From assembly GCA_024867545.1 (NCBI GenBank), contig JANFNE010000001.1, positions 1,488,001 through 1,552,000 of the forward strand: DNA of 64,000 nt, written 5' to 3'. Within the stretch, counting starts at the first letter, position 1, and each line of letters begins with the position of its first letter. The translations under genes were made by a program, and so were the position numbers. The DNA comes from Phytopythium helicoides (taxonomy: Eukaryota; Oomycota; Peronosporomycetes; Pythiales; Pythiaceae). The notes beneath the pieces were generated by a model. It did not search any database, had not been told where the DNA came from, and worked only from the letters and a program-made list of their open reading frames with translations. Positions 22,101 to 32,501 of the stretch are shown piece after piece.

Positions 22101-25100
22101 CCTGTTAATATTGATGCGATCGTGGCCGCAAGTTGTCTAAAGCCCATTATCTCATTTGCGTTTCCAGGCGATCCGAATGTGCAGTTTCAAGCAATTGCGG
22201 GGCTGCGTGGTCTGTCGGTGAATGCAGACGTTCGACAGCAAATTGTGCGGTTCGGAGCGCTTGAGCCACTTATTCTTGCAGCGTCATCGGATAGCATTGA
22301 AGTCCAGCGAGAGGTAGCGGCGACACTAAGCAACCTTTCATTGAGCGAGGAGAATAAAATCACAATGGCCAGGGGTGGGTGTTTGCCGCCGCTTATCGCT
22401 TTGGCGAGCAGTCGTGACGCTTATCGTGAGCGCCATGCTGTCTGTGCACTGGCGAACCTGGCCGAAATGATCGAGGGCCACACGCACAAGAAAATGCTTG
22501 AGGAAGGAGTACTAGCTCCTTTATATACGCTCGCAACTACCCCAGATGTCGAGGTCCGACGTCAAGTTGCGCGTTGCATCGCATTATTTGCAGCGAAACC
22601 CTCGAGCCAGCTAACACTGCTGCGCAGCAATGCTCTGAGATTTATATCAGGTTTTGCTCAAGACCCTGATGGCGATAAGGTATGCCAGCGGTTTGGGACT
22701 CTTGCGATCGGAAACATCGCTATCGACCACAAGCATCACAAGGACTTGTTTGACCAAGGCGCAGTTACTGCGCTAATGACCGTTGAAAAATCAACTGACC
22801 TCGAAACTCGTCGGGCACTTGCATTTGCCTTGAACAATCTCGCAGCAAATGAAGCAAACGCAGTCATGATTCGTAAACTGAACGTGTTGAAAACGGTGGT
22901 AGCTTTGCTGCAAGATGCTGACGTTGATACACACTTACAGGCGTGTTTCGCTCTTCGTCGTATGGCTGTTGAAGATCGAAACCGAATACAGGCCGTATCA
23001 TTTGGAGCCCTCCCACCGCTGTTTAAACTCGCGTCATCGTCGGAAAGCGTCGAGGTGCAGCGTGAAGTGTGTGCTGCTCTCCGAAATCTGTCTCTGAGTG
23101 AGGACAACAAAGTTGCGATGGTGCTGCATGGCGCTCTGTCATCCCTGACGACTCTTGTACACTCTGGCGACGTTGAAGTCGCGCACCAAGCCTGTGGAGT
23201 CCTGGCTAACCTAGCTGAAGTTGTCGAGAACCAAGGACGTATGGTCAAAGAGGGCATGCTACAACACGTTAAGTTTGTGCTTCGAGCGAAAAGCGTCGAC
23301 GTCCAGCGCGAGGCTTTACGCACTATTGGGAATATGGCGGCAGAATACGCCTATACTGGAGAGCTGGCAGCGTCTGGCGCGCTCATTCCTCTCGCTGCAG
23401 CTTTGCAACACTCCCCAGACCCACTAAGCCGGCGATTCGCTGCCATGGGTGTTGCTAACCTATCAACAAACACAGACAACATTGTGAGGATAGCGCAAGA
23501 CGGTATAATTCCGTCGCTCGTGGCCCTTGCTGGAGGCATTAGTGCCAGTGGAGGAGGCGACAATGACCTCGACTCACAGCGATATGCAGTGTTTGCACTT
23601 ACTAACCTAGGTAGCGTACGCGCAACTCAGGCTCAACTCGTCGAGTCCGGCATTCTATCGCTGCTGGTTTCAAATCTGCTTCATCCCGATGCTACAATGC
23701 GGACTGCTGCAGCATTTTGCGTTGCTAACTTTGCAGCTTTTGCAGACAATCATGCGATATTGCTAAGTGCTGGAGCCGACGGCGAATTGCTCGATTCGCT
23801 TCTTACGCTTGTAAAGTCCCAGGATCCCAAATGCCAATACCGCGCCGTGTGTGCACTTCGTGGACTGTGTGTCAACGATGTCGCTCGCCGAGAATTAGTT
23901 CGTCGTGGAGCGTTACCCGCCCTGCTTGCTCTTACAAAATCTGATAACATGGATGTACAACAAGAGGTGCTCGCGTGCCTGTGTAATCTATCACTCAGCG
24001 GCTGTATCGGCGCACAACCGGACGTGTTTGTGGATGCATGCGATATGCAGTCTTTGGTATCGTTTCTGTGTTCGGCAGACGCAACATATCGCCTCTTTGG
24101 TGCTGTAACGCTGGGCAATGTAGCAATGAGCGCAGAACACCAAGAGCAGATGGTAACTGCTGGAGCAATTCGGCCATTGGTTGACGTGGCAAACAGCGTC
24201 GATCTCGAGACGCATCGGTGTATCGCACTCGCTCTTTGCAACTTGGCGGCTAATCCCTCTCGGCGACAGCTTGTGGAAGAGCTTGGGGGTGTCATGCCGA
24301 TTATCCAGCTTGCGTGTTCTGAGAACATTGCAGATCAATCAACTGCAATCGCAGCCCTGCGCGGTATTTCTAACGGTGGTGCGGACTCTCGTTTACGCTT
24401 AGTCGAGGCAGGTGCGCTTGAGGCACTTGTACTTGGGGCACGTTCCATGAGCTCTTCGCTTCAGCGCGAAGTTGCACTCACATCATATAATTTAGCGCTC
24501 ACGGAGCGCAACAAACTTGTGATTGCCAACAAATCGCCATTACTGGGGGAGTTGCTCAAGCTGATGCTATCAGAGGATGCAGTGACTGCAGGATTTGCAT
24601 GCGCTAGTGTTGCCAATCTCGCTGAAAACGCAGACTCCCATCAGAGTATTGCTCGTGAGCGAGGACTGCGCTTTCTGTTGCAGTTCCTAACTGACACCAC
24701 CAGTGGAAAAATCGATGCGATTCGGGAGACAGTCAAGTGTGTAGCCAATTTGTCCACCAACTATGCCATGCACGATATGCTTTTGGCTGACGGTTGCCAT
24801 GAGCTACTTGTGCACGCAACGCAGCGTGCCGATGACGTGACAACACGACTATTTGGTGCCATTGGACTAGGAAACCTGGTTGCTAACCCCGCGAATCATT
24901 CTCGCGTCCTGCGAGAGCGTGTTGTGGCACCCCTTGTTTCACTGGCAAAAGATACAAAGCATGCAGACCCTCGTCGATTCGCTATACTCACACTTGGAAG
25001 TATATTCTCTGGAAACCACCAAAACCATAAATCGTTTGTCGAGGAAGGAGGCGTCTTGCCGGCACTTATTGGTGCCTTGTTGCCGACAAATGACATGGAG

Positions 25101-28100
25101 ACCCGATTTTATGCTTCGTTTGCGCTCGGAAAACTTGCAATGAACGAAGCATACCACGAATTAATCGGAGAGCTTAGCGACTTTGGAGAACCTCTCATTC
25201 GGCTTGCTCTTGATATAGACCGCCAAACATCTGCCATTAACGAAGGTAACGAAGACGATGAAGATGAGCAAACGCAGAAGATTGGTGATGGTGATCGAAG
25301 TGCCAGCGCTCAGTGCCATGCTGTCTCGGTATTACGACGCATTTCATGTCTTGACGTCAATCGTATGGCCATGATATCACGCCATTCGGATTCTGTGCTT
25401 GATGCTCTTGTTGCATGTGGACGCCGAGATGGAAATAATGACTCCAAAGAGAGTGCTGACTCGCTAGTGGTCGCTCTTGAATGTCAACGCGAGGCGCTCA
25501 CATGCCTATGCAACCTCAGTCGTTCTCACTCCAGCAAGATTGTAATCGCACAGCGCAGCGACGTCATGTCATTGATATTCTCTCGCTGCGCATCTGCCGA
25601 CATCGAGGTTGCGAGGAATGCTTGCGGTGCTGCTGCAAACCTGGCTGAAGACCCAGAGACTCATGAAGAGATGGTTGATGTTCACGCAGTTCGAGTCGCG
25701 CTACGTGCTATGCGGAGCCGCCACCTCCCTGTCTATCGTGAAGCCTCTCGACTACTAGCTAACTTACTTTCGACGAGTGAGTTTCATACACTTGTCACTG
25801 ACGACTTAGAGCCAGGGCTTCCAGCACTGATGCGCGTGGCCAAAGTTGACGACCACGAGTGCCAATACAACTGTGCGCTCGCTTTCCACAAACTGACGAG
25901 CTCTACACACGTGCATCGTGTATTGCTATCAAGTGGATCAGTGAAAACCCTTCACGCCCTTCTTGTTGTCCCCGGTTTAGATGTTCAGCATCAAGCGGCT
26001 GGGGCGTTAAAGAACCTGACTATTTGCAAAGAGAATAAACCTTCGTTGGCAGAAGATGGAACTGTTCGTGCACTCATAGCTCTTTTGCGAAGCGCAGATG
26101 AAACTCTGAAATGCATGGGTGCAGCTGGATTGCGAAATTTGACCCTCCACCCGCCTATTAAAACGCTTGCAATAGCCGAGGGAGCTCTTCCTCCACTCTT
26201 GAGCTGCTGTTTTATTGATAACGACGATGTACGTCTGCAGTGTGCTGGCGTTCTTGCAAACTTGAGCGAAAACGTTCACAATCAAGTCAGAATCGCCCAA
26301 GAAGAAGGAGGCACGGGGATGCGCGCACTTGTGGCGCTCGCAAGCGCTGCAAACGCATCAAATCACTCCGAAATAGCGCAACTGACGAGTCGTACATTTG
26401 CTAATCTCTCATCCAATGCAGAGTTGCAACTTGGGACATTCCAGGCTCCTGAACTGCGAGCTGTTTTCTCTCTTGGAATGCGTGCGAGTGAAGAGCTTTG
26501 TGGCCGAGATGCTGCTATGTGTCTTGGAAACTTGGCTGTTACGGCGCGTACTCAGTTGCACATAACGGAGCTGGGAGGGCTAGTATCATTGACTCGCTTG
26601 CTAGCTTGCGAATTTTCGTCTTGCCGACAATATGCGGCACGTGCCATGTATCGCTTGAGTGCACACGGAGAAAATCAAGTACGTATAATTGACGCTGGGG
26701 CCCTCATACCTCTGGTGAGGCTACTTCTCATTGGAGAAGGTGCATTCTTCCGGGAAAACGATCGTGAGACCCAAAGATGTGCTGTTATGGCTGTATGCAA
26801 TCTATCAAGCAATGCAATGAATGAATCAAAAATCATGAAGGCTCAAGGCATGCGAGCTCTTGTCAAACTTCTCGACCACCGTGTTGCGGAGTTATCTGCG
26901 GTACACAACGTGGTGAGTGCCGAGAGTGCCAAGTTTGCTTGCATGACGCTTTGCAATCTAACAAACAACCCAGCAAATCAGCTACACCTTGTGCACGATG
27001 GTGGACTTGACTCGCTGGTTATTTTAGCTGGCGCTAGCGAGCAAGACTCTGAGACTGCACGATATGCAGGTATGGCACTCGCCAATACAGCAGCACATCG
27101 GCAGAATCGACTGGTGGTTGTTGAGCGGCACGCTCTCCCCGTTCTGCGCTCATTGTGCCTTTCACCCAATCTAGAGTGCCAGCGAAGTGCAGTGTTGGCT
27201 ATCTATAACGTATCTTGTGCCCAAGTGAACCAACTTCGCATTGTAGATGCTGGTATCGAGGCTGCTCTCATTAGACTAGCTGCAAATTCCGGGGATGGAG
27301 ACTGCCGACTCTATTCTACAATGGCGCTGTGCAACTTGGCTGCGAATGTCGACACAAGAGCTGCTGCTGCACGTGGAGGCGGGTTACAAGCGTTAATTAT
27401 TCGGTCAAAAGACCCTGATGCTGCAGTCCGTCGCTACGCATGCATTGCGCTTTGCAATCTCGCATGCGATCCTCTATTACAAGTCCAAGTACTCGTTCAT
27501 GGTGGGCTGGCACCAATCATGGCCATGACAGAGGATCGAAGCTCAAGCCCCGAGGACGACGATGTAGTTGGACCGGACTTTGAGAGTCAGCGGTTCGCAA
27601 TCATGGCTCTGTCTAACCTTGCAGCAAACGAAAGCAATCACTCGCACATGCTATCCCGTGGCGTACTCCAGATTGCTCTCCGTCTGTCGCAGTCTAAAGA
27701 TGAAGATATTCGACAATATGCAGCGTTCGCCCTCGCTAACTTTGCTGGAAACGCAGATGTCTGTGCTGTGCTCGGTGAGCAAGGTGGTATTCTCCCACTC
27801 GTGACCCTCGCACACGCCGAAGATGCCAATGCTCACACACTTGCAATTTCGGCTCTACGCCGGCTGTGTCAATTCTCTGTTGCTAATCGCGGTCGTATCG
27901 TTCGTGGTGGCGGCTTGCTACCACTCACAATTGCTGGCCATTCAGAAGAACTTGAAACGCAGCGTGAGGTTGCCGCCACTCTATGTAACTTATCGCTAAG
28001 CGATGAGTACAAGGTTGAGATTGTGACGCAGTCATCTGGTGGCGCTCTCCGAGCACTGATCAAACTGGCACAGTCCCCGGATCTAGAGGTAGCGCGACAA

Positions 28101-30566
28101 GCCTGTGGTGCACTTGCAAACCTCGCTGAGCATCTTGACACACACGATGCTTTCGTTGAAGCGCGATGCGGGATGTTCCTCATTGGACTCATGCGGCACA
28201 AAAGCGAAGATGTGCATCGCGAGGCATCACGCACGCTTGCGAACCTATTGTCTAGTTTCAAGCACCACACAGAAATGATTACAGATGGCCTCCCGGGTCT
28301 TGTTGCACTCGGTTTCTCTCTTGACACGGAGTGCCAATATAACGCGGCACTTGCGTTGAGAAAGCTTGCTCCAAATTTTGCAAGTCACCGTGGGCTAATC
28401 TACGAGGGCGGGCTAAAAACTCTTTTCTTTTTGCTGCGTGCTAAGGAGCTAAACACACGACGCCAAACTATCCTCGCCCTACGAGATATTGCCGCAAACA
28501 GCGAGCACAAGCTCAAGTATGTTGAAGAAGGTGCGCTCCCAGCGCTTATCTCCTTTTTGCGAGATGCGGATGTGCCATTGCAAGCTCCCACAGTCGCGGC
28601 TTTGCGTCACTTATCAACTCATATCGACATCAAACCGCAGATCGTCGAGCAAGGGGCGTTACGCCCAATCTTGCGTTGCATGAGCAACAACAATGCGAAA
28701 AATCTTGACCTTCAGTGCCAGTGTGCAGGCTTGCTCGCGAATCTGTCTGAACACACAGGGAACCAGATACGCATTGTAGAAGAGGGTCTCACAGCAGCAC
28801 TTGTGACACTCGCCATGTCTGTCGAAAGTGCTGAGATCCACCAAGACACCAGTCGCACTCTGGCAAACCTATGCTCCAATGAGGAGAACCACATTTCTGC
28901 ATTCAAACAGGGTGCTTTGAAGTGCCTCATTCATCTCACTGACTCGCCAGATGATGTGACTCAGCGGTACGCTGCCATGGGTTTGCGGTTTCTCTCATCT
29001 AACCCACAAATCCGCGTCCACATTGTTCAGGAATCACTCCTTCAACCGTTCCTCAAGCTTGCTCAAAGCCCAATCCTCGACTATCAACGCACAGCTGCTG
29101 CAGCATTTTCGAGCTTTTCTCTCAACGAGGAGAACAAATTGAAGCTCGTGCGCGACGGTGGATTAGCCCAGATTCTCAAGTGCTGCTTGTACGAGGACCT
29201 AGAGGTCAAGCGTGATTGCGTCTTTGCACTTGCCAACATAACAGATTCACTCGAGTTCCAGCAGGATGTCGTTCGAGAGGGAGGCATCTCGGTTGTTGTT
29301 GATATTGGTGCTCATGACGATGCGCGTGTTCAACGCGATTGTGCACGAGTCCTTGCCTCTCTTTCAATAACGGATGCCATCAAGAGAGAGATTGTGACAC
29401 ACACAAGCAACGATGGGAGTGGAAACAGCGCGCTCAAGACGCTGTTCCGACTGACGCGATCCCTCGACAGCGCAACACAGAGATTTGCGACGCTCGCCAT
29501 TTGCAACGTATCGTCGTCGTCGTGTCCGGATGACAAGATCCATATTGTTGAGCAGGGTGCCATACGTCCTCTTACGCATCTAATACGGTTCCCCGATGCC
29601 GAGATCCAGCGATACGCATCTTTGGCCCTGGCGGGTTTGGCGCTTGGTGGTCATGGCAATAACAAGATTCGGCTCATCGAAGACGGTGCGGTGCACCCAC
29701 TTGTAGACCTGCTGCGCTACCCGAGCGCTGATGTACAGCTATGCGGGTCGCTGGCACTCAACGCGTTGGTGTTGGGAAAGCAGAACGTCACGAAGGTATC
29801 TGCAATGCAGGAAGGTGCGCTGCTACCACTTCTGGCGCTACTTTCTTCACCCGATCTGGAGTGCGTGCGCACTGCACTGTATTGTATCGGGTCTCTTGCA
29901 GAGAGCAAGGATGTGCTTCTCAAGCTCGTGGAAGTGGGGGCAATGGCTCACGTCATTAGCCAATCACGACGCATCGACTGCGAAGTGAAGCGCCATTGCG
30001 GATACTTTTTCGCATTGCTTGTAGAGCAGCAAACCGATTTTCATGACGACTTTAGCCGCGAAGGTGGTTTAGAAGCCACTATTGCGCTCGCGAGCGTCGA
30101 GGATGCCGAATGTCAGGAGTACGCCACTTTTGCGCTCGCTCACTTGGCGTCGAATCGTGACTACCAGGTGCGCTTGGTGGAGCTCGGCGCGTTGCGGCCT
30201 CTCATCGTAATGATGACTGTGCACTCGGAGCCTCGCCACTACGCTGGTTTGGCACTCCTCAAGCTGGCCGACAATTACGAAAACCACTTGCGCATTGCGG
30301 AGGAAGGCGGAATCCAGGCCTTGTTGCGCATCGCGCGCGCGAGATCTACCGACGAGGAGCTGCAATACAAGGCCTCACTCAGCCTCGGCCAGCTCGCCAG
30401 CAACGCGACCAAATCCCTGCCCAACCAGGGCGTCATGGCCGCCGCTGGCATCGGTGCCGGCGCCGCCAAAATGGCGCAGATCGGAGAGAGCATCGCGGCC
30501 AAGCGCGCGAAAGATAAGACCACGCAGTACCTGGACGACAAGATTGCGAGCGAGAGGACCAAGTAG
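19131..30566 (+). CDS. Giant armadillo-repeat protein, 3,811 aa, single exon
   Basis: This is one uninterrupted reading frame of 11.4 kb made almost wholly of armadillo repeats of about 41-42 residues, roughly 90 by length. Typical units are LREVCAALCNLSVSEETK followed by IAKSGAVRPLIALAQS, and ARQSCATLANLAEVEENQ followed by GGVQPLIAMM. Such arrays form superhelical scaffolds that bind other proteins; Vac8 and beta-catenin are small examples. There is no signal peptide, membrane segment or catalytic domain. An acidic insert (EGNEDDEDEQTQKIGDGD) sits near residue 2040. The C-terminus leaves the repeat pattern with an Ala-rich then Lys-rich tail (KMAQIGESIAAKRAKDKTTQ). Repeat subtypes recur in a higher-order order of about 6-7 units. 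The start is the first ATG (CCATGTCC). Lack of introns is unusual next to intron-rich neighbours. Partner and role are unknown. Confidence 0.93.
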   Translation: MSKVLEQLIARGRRERKPTEQRDVAFSLAEISTNADLHEKMVSKGVVKTLLVLVTKSSDLEALRLSCLCFANVASCAGTRAKIVEEGALSPLVDFLRESDNDAIAKQYVAMTIGNLAAEPENHEEIVKLRTIEPLVKLLDPEIVHSGVYCAFALANLSVNNEYRHLIVDEGAVPRLIALACCSEVSAQRQSLACLRGICISPANRILVVKEGMLDPLVLMARSDERDIQREVASAFCALSATPENKVEISDRALLTIISMSLSGDAAVEEFACSTLANLVELHELHEKLIRENGLASIMALAVAKDLNTRSEACRCLANLTANEEVQPALMKEGVLQPLVSALLLDHHVCQRYAALALANLSVTASYQVQIVSLGTITPLIKLAQAFDRELEARRYAVLAIANLAAMKANHPALLEAGCLLSLFSLASTADALSQYYVAFALANFASNESNHARMVEEGGLQPIITLASSEDTDVHHQAIAAIRGLAVSENNKIKIVQEGGLEPLVLFLTSDDIEILREVCAALCNLSVSEETKYEIAKSGAVRPLIALAQSEDMEVARQSCATLANLAEVEENQEKICLDGGVQPLIAMMRSQFVEVQREAGRALGNLSAFQKNHDEIVRHGGHQLLVSYLLSPDMASQRVGALGICNLSTNPEMRVLLMESGSMEPLMSLARSEDVELEIQRFAILAIANLATCVENHRAIVEEGSLPLLISLSSAPDEEVRQYAAFALVKVALNADLRKRITEEGGLEPVLYLARTQNAEIHGDVLPAICTLSFADANKSDICKAGGLPPLLAALSNPDVGIQRQAVCAIANLAEDVENQSHIVNSGAVPPIVEALVHGSVIVQREAARALGNLAANCDFADVILRRSGCVAALIQLLGSEVVDCQRMAAMALCNLGTNVDNQPKMVAQGVLTPVVARIQDALDPRSDADGDVVRYCLLVLANLAVSHSTHAELVPLTLHLLAGYAKHRDVKCRQFAIFGIGNLCSNPVNIDAIVAASCLKPIISFAFPGDPNVQFQAIAGLRGLSVNADVRQQIVRFGALEPLILAASSDSIEVQREVAATLSNLSLSEENKITMARGGCLPPLIALASSRDAYRERHAVCALANLAEMIEGHTHKKMLEEGVLAPLYTLATTPDVEVRRQVARCIALFAAKPSSQLTLLRSNALRFISGFAQDPDGDKVCQRFGTLAIGNIAIDHKHHKDLFDQGAVTALMTVEKSTDLETRRALAFALNNLAANEANAVMIRKLNVLKTVVALLQDADVDTHLQACFALRRMAVEDRNRIQAVSFGALPPLFKLASSSESVEVQREVCAALRNLSLSEDNKVAMVLHGALSSLTTLVHSGDVEVAHQACGVLANLAEVVENQGRMVKEGMLQHVKFVLRAKSVDVQREALRTIGNMAAEYAYTGELAASGALIPLAAALQHSPDPLSRRFAAMGVANLSTNTDNIVRIAQDGIIPSLVALAGGISASGGGDNDLDSQRYAVFALTNLGSVRATQAQLVESGILSLLVSNLLHPDATMRTAAAFCVANFAAFADNHAILLSAGADGELLDSLLTLVKSQDPKCQYRAVCALRGLCVNDVARRELVRRGALPALLALTKSDNMDVQQEVLACLCNLSLSGCIGAQPDVFVDACDMQSLVSFLCSADATYRLFGAVTLGNVAMSAEHQEQMVTAGAIRPLVDVANSVDLETHRCIALALCNLAANPSRRQLVEELGGVMPIIQLACSENIADQSTAIAALRGISNGGADSRLRLVEAGALEALVLGARSMSSSLQREVALTSYNLALTERNKLVIANKSPLLGELLKLMLSEDAVTAGFACASVANLAENADSHQSIARERGLRFLLQFLTDTTSGKIDAIRETVKCVANLSTNYAMHDMLLADGCHELLVHATQRADDVTTRLFGAIGLGNLVANPANHSRVLRERVVAPLVSLAKDTKHADPRRFAILTLGSIFSGNHQNHKSFVEEGGVLPALIGALLPTNDMETRFYASFALGKLAMNEAYHELIGELSDFGEPLIRLALDIDRQTSAINEGNEDDEDEQTQKIGDGDRSASAQCHAVSVLRRISCLDVNRMAMISRHSDSVLDALVACGRRDGNNDSKESADSLVVALECQREALTCLCNLSRSHSSKIVIAQRSDVMSLIFSRCASADIEVARNACGAAANLAEDPETHEEMVDVHAVRVALRAMRSRHLPVYREASRLLANLLSTSEFHTLVTDDLEPGLPALMRVAKVDDHECQYNCALAFHKLTSSTHVHRVLLSSGSVKTLHALLVVPGLDVQHQAAGALKNLTICKENKPSLAEDGTVRALIALLRSADETLKCMGAAGLRNLTLHPPIKTLAIAEGALPPLLSCCFIDNDDVRLQCAGVLANLSENVHNQVRIAQEEGGTGMRALVALASAANASNHSEIAQLTSRTFANLSSNAELQLGTFQAPELRAVFSLGMRASEELCGRDAAMCLGNLAVTARTQLHITELGGLVSLTRLLACEFSSCRQYAARAMYRLSAHGENQVRIIDAGALIPLVRLLLIGEGAFFRENDRETQRCAVMAVCNLSSNAMNESKIMKAQGMRALVKLLDHRVAELSAVHNVVSAESAKFACMTLCNLTNNPANQLHLVHDGGLDSLVILAGASEQDSETARYAGMALANTAAHRQNRLVVVERHALPVLRSLCLSPNLECQRSAVLAIYNVSCAQVNQLRIVDAGIEAALIRLAANSGDGDCRLYSTMALCNLAANVDTRAAAARGGGLQALIIRSKDPDAAVRRYACIALCNLACDPLLQVQVLVHGGLAPIMAMTEDRSSSPEDDDVVGPDFESQRFAIMALSNLAANESNHSHMLSRGVLQIALRLSQSKDEDIRQYAAFALANFAGNADVCAVLGEQGGILPLVTLAHAEDANAHTLAISALRRLCQFSVANRGRIVRGGGLLPLTIAGHSEELETQREVAATLCNLSLSDEYKVEIVTQSSGGALRALIKLAQSPDLEVARQACGALANLAEHLDTHDAFVEARCGMFLIGLMRHKSEDVHREASRTLANLLSSFKHHTEMITDGLPGLVALGFSLDTECQYNAALALRKLAPNFASHRGLIYEGGLKTLFFLLRAKELNTRRQTILALRDIAANSEHKLKYVEEGALPALISFLRDADVPLQAPTVAALRHLSTHIDIKPQIVEQGALRPILRCMSNNNAKNLDLQCQCAGLLANLSEHTGNQIRIVEEGLTAALVTLAMSVESAEIHQDTSRTLANLCSNEENHISAFKQGALKCLIHLTDSPDDVTQRYAAMGLRFLSSNPQIRVHIVQESLLQPFLKLAQSPILDYQRTAAAAFSSFSLNEENKLKLVRDGGLAQILKCCLYEDLEVKRDCVFALANITDSLEFQQDVVREGGISVVVDIGAHDDARVQRDCARVLASLSITDAIKREIVTHTSNDGSGNSALKTLFRLTRSLDSATQRFATLAICNVSSSSCPDDKIHIVEQGAIRPLTHLIRFPDAEIQRYASLALAGLALGGHGNNKIRLIEDGAVHPLVDLLRYPSADVQLCGSLALNALVLGKQNVTKVSAMQEGALLPLLALLSSPDLECVRTALYCIGSLAESKDVLLKLVEVGAMAHVISQSRRIDCEVKRHCGYFFALLVEQQTDFHDDFSREGGLEATIALASVEDAECQEYATFALAHLASNRDYQVRLVELGALRPLIVMMTVHSEPRHYAGLALLKLADNYENHLRIAEEGGIQALLRIARARSTDEELQYKASLSLGQLASNATKSLPNQGVMAAAGIGAGAAKMAQIGESIAAKRAKDKTTQYLDDKIASERTK

Positions 30567-30722
30567 TCCTCCAGAGTGCATGTCGTTGAAGTGGCGTAAC
30601 GCCAGTCGCACCCAAATGTACCCATCCATGCTCACAACTCCATCGCTCCGAAAATTCGATTACACATTCGAGTGCATCGGACTGCCGTGCAGATAAAGCG
30701 CGCCTCGGTCAAGCATAGCCAC

Positions 30723-31115
30723 ATGAAGCTCCTTTCGGGAGCCAGGCCTGCATCATTAACGTTGGCGCCTCGGACGTCGAGCCGCCGCGCCTGCGTTTCA
30801 GAGGATGGTTTGTCGAGTAACGATGAATCTATCAATGATTCGAACGTTGAGGACGACAAGCACGGCGATAATCGCCAAGTGACGGGTTGCAATGAATGGC
30901 CAAGCATCGCATCAGAGCTTGGAAATGTATATCACAATAGGAGCGCCGATTATGCTTCTCGCGTGTTTGACGGGAATGAAAGCAATGACGAAACGATAAG
31001 TGTGGCACGCACTGTCAGAGAGATGCGTCACCTTTTGCTTTTGTTTCGAGGCTACGCTCTCGGTCATCGCACGGGCCTGCTCCTTGTCCTCCACGCAATC
31101 GCTCACCATGACTGA
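30723..31115 (+). CDS. Doubtful hypothetical ORF, 130 aa
   Basis: This frame opens at an ATG after the ARM gene (MKLLSGARPASL) and runs through an acidic Asn/Asp/Ser-rich part (SSNDESINDSNVEDDKHGDN) to a hydrophobic end (HLLLLFRGYALGHRTGLLLV). Composition differs from the GC-rich neighbours, and no homologue comes to mind. It may be chance in the 800-bp gap between the ARM and ALAD genes. No other gene is seen there. Confidence 0.25.
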   Translation: MKLLSGARPASLTLAPRTSSRRACVSEDGLSSNDESINDSNVEDDKHGDNRQVTGCNEWPSIASELGNVYHNRSADYASRVFDGNESNDETISVARTVREMRHLLLLFRGYALGHRTGLLLVLHAIAHHD

Positions 31116-31278
31116 AGCAAACGACTCCATACCTCCTAAAATCTACATATTTATTATTTCAGGAGATCATGAATGCGAGGTCGACCGCCCCTCTGACTCA
31201 CCCACCGAACGTCCTGTAGAAGCCGTCCGGAAGGCTCGTGCTGGAGCCAGCGACCTGCAGCCGCGCGTCGCTCGCGTC

Positions 31279-31316
31279 GCTCACTTCGCCTCTCGCTTCG
31301 CTCACTTCGCCTCTCG
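31279..31316. repeat. Tandem 20-bp direct repeat in the ALAD leader
   Basis: CGCTCACTTCGCCTCTCG occurs twice with a 20-bp period, followed by a CT-rich run up to the ALAD start. It could be a pyrimidine-rich promoter stretch. Confidence 0.6.
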
Positions 31317-31365
31317 CCGCCCAGCGCCGCCTCCTCCTCTTCCTCCTCCTCCTCCAGCCATCGCC

Positions 31366-31875
31366 ATGAGCGCGCAGCTGCACTCGAGCCTGCACCACCC
31401 TGCGCAGCGCGCGTGGAGCGAGCCGCACTTCCACCCGTCGCAGCTCATGTACCCGCTGTTCGTGACGGAGCGCGCCGAGGACCGCGCGATCCGCGGACTC
31501 GAGCCCGAGCAGCAGTGGGGCCAGGGCGCCGACGGGAGCTTCGCGACGCTCGTGGCGCACCTGCGCGCGCTGCAGGCCAAGGGACTCACGTCCGTCATGC
31601 TCTTTGGCGTCGTGGAGAGGAAGGACGGCCGCGGGTGCATGGCCGACGACGCCGACACGCCCGTCATCAAGTGCACGGCCGCGCTGCGCAAGGCGCTGCC
31701 TGAGCTCCTCGTGGCCTGCGACGTGTGCATGTGCGAGTACACGGACCACGGCCACTGCGGCATCCTGCGCGACGTGGACGGCGAGCAGGTCATCGACAAC
31801 GCCAAGACGCTCGAGCGCCTCGCCAACATCGCGCTCGCGTACGCCAAGGCCGGCGCACACATGGTGTGCCCGTCC

Positions 31876-31910
<35 letters not shown>

Positions 31911-32352
31911 GGCGCTGGACGCCAACAGCTTCCCGCACGTGTCCATCATGGCGTACACGTCCAAGAAGGCGTCCGTCATGTACGCGCCGTTCCGCGACGC
32001 CGTCGAGTCGACGTTCAAGGGCGACCGCAAGCGCTACCAGCACCCGGTCGGCAGCACGAGCCACGCCGAGCTGGCGTTCGAGCGCGACCTGAGCCAGGGC
32101 GCCGACTCGGTCATCGTCAAGCCCTCGCTCTTCTACACGGACATTGTGGCGCGCTTCGCGGCCAAGAAGTCGCTGCCCGTGGCCTGCTACGTCGTCTCGG
32201 GCGAGTACAAGATGCTCAAGGACTACGGCACGTCCACCGACTCGCTCGAGAGCGTCGTGCGCGAGGCACACCTCAGCCTGCTGCGTGCTGGCGCCTCCAT
32301 CCTCATCACCTACTACTCGCCCTACATCCTCGATCGCTGGGCCAAGTGGTGA
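31366..32352 (+). CDS. ALAD: Delta-aminolevulinic acid dehydratase (porphobilinogen synthase)
   Basis: ALAD condenses two 5-aminolevulinate molecules to porphobilinogen, the second step of heme synthesis, in the cytosol. The intronless gene gives 328 aa, normal length, from the ATG at 31366. Visible features are the zinc-site cysteines (CDVCMCEYTDHGHCG, as in animal and yeast enzymes rather than the Asp-rich Mg site of plants), PSDMMDGRIGAIR, the first active-site lysine in the YTSKKASVMYAPFRDA segment and the second in SVIVKPSLFY, and a C-terminal SPYILDRWAKW. The octamer-forming N-terminal arm is present (HHPAQRAWSEPHFHPSQLMY). The Zn-type site fits a non-plastid, heterotrophic stramenopile. 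It is followed in tandem by TrpRS after 208 bp. Confidence 0.96.
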
Positions 32353-32501
32353 GCTAGATAGCAGGAGTCAGCTGCATGTAGGATACCTATAGGATACCTA
32401 GCTGTTTCTTGATCCACGTGCTGCACAAGAAAATTCCTCCCATTTATGTCCAGTCACAGCGCTTCATGTGCCTCCTTTTTGACCAAGGAGAGGGCGTTCT
32501 A

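Noticed and set aside
22736..23323. Minus-strand frames inside the armadillo gene
   Set aside because: They are Arg/Ser/Thr-rich shadows that repeat with the armadillo period, as expected for the antisense of a repeat gene.
31198..32271. Long minus-strand open frame opposite ALAD
   Set aside because: It is a shadow of the GC-rich ALAD codons (His/Arg/Val/Leu-rich, no motif).
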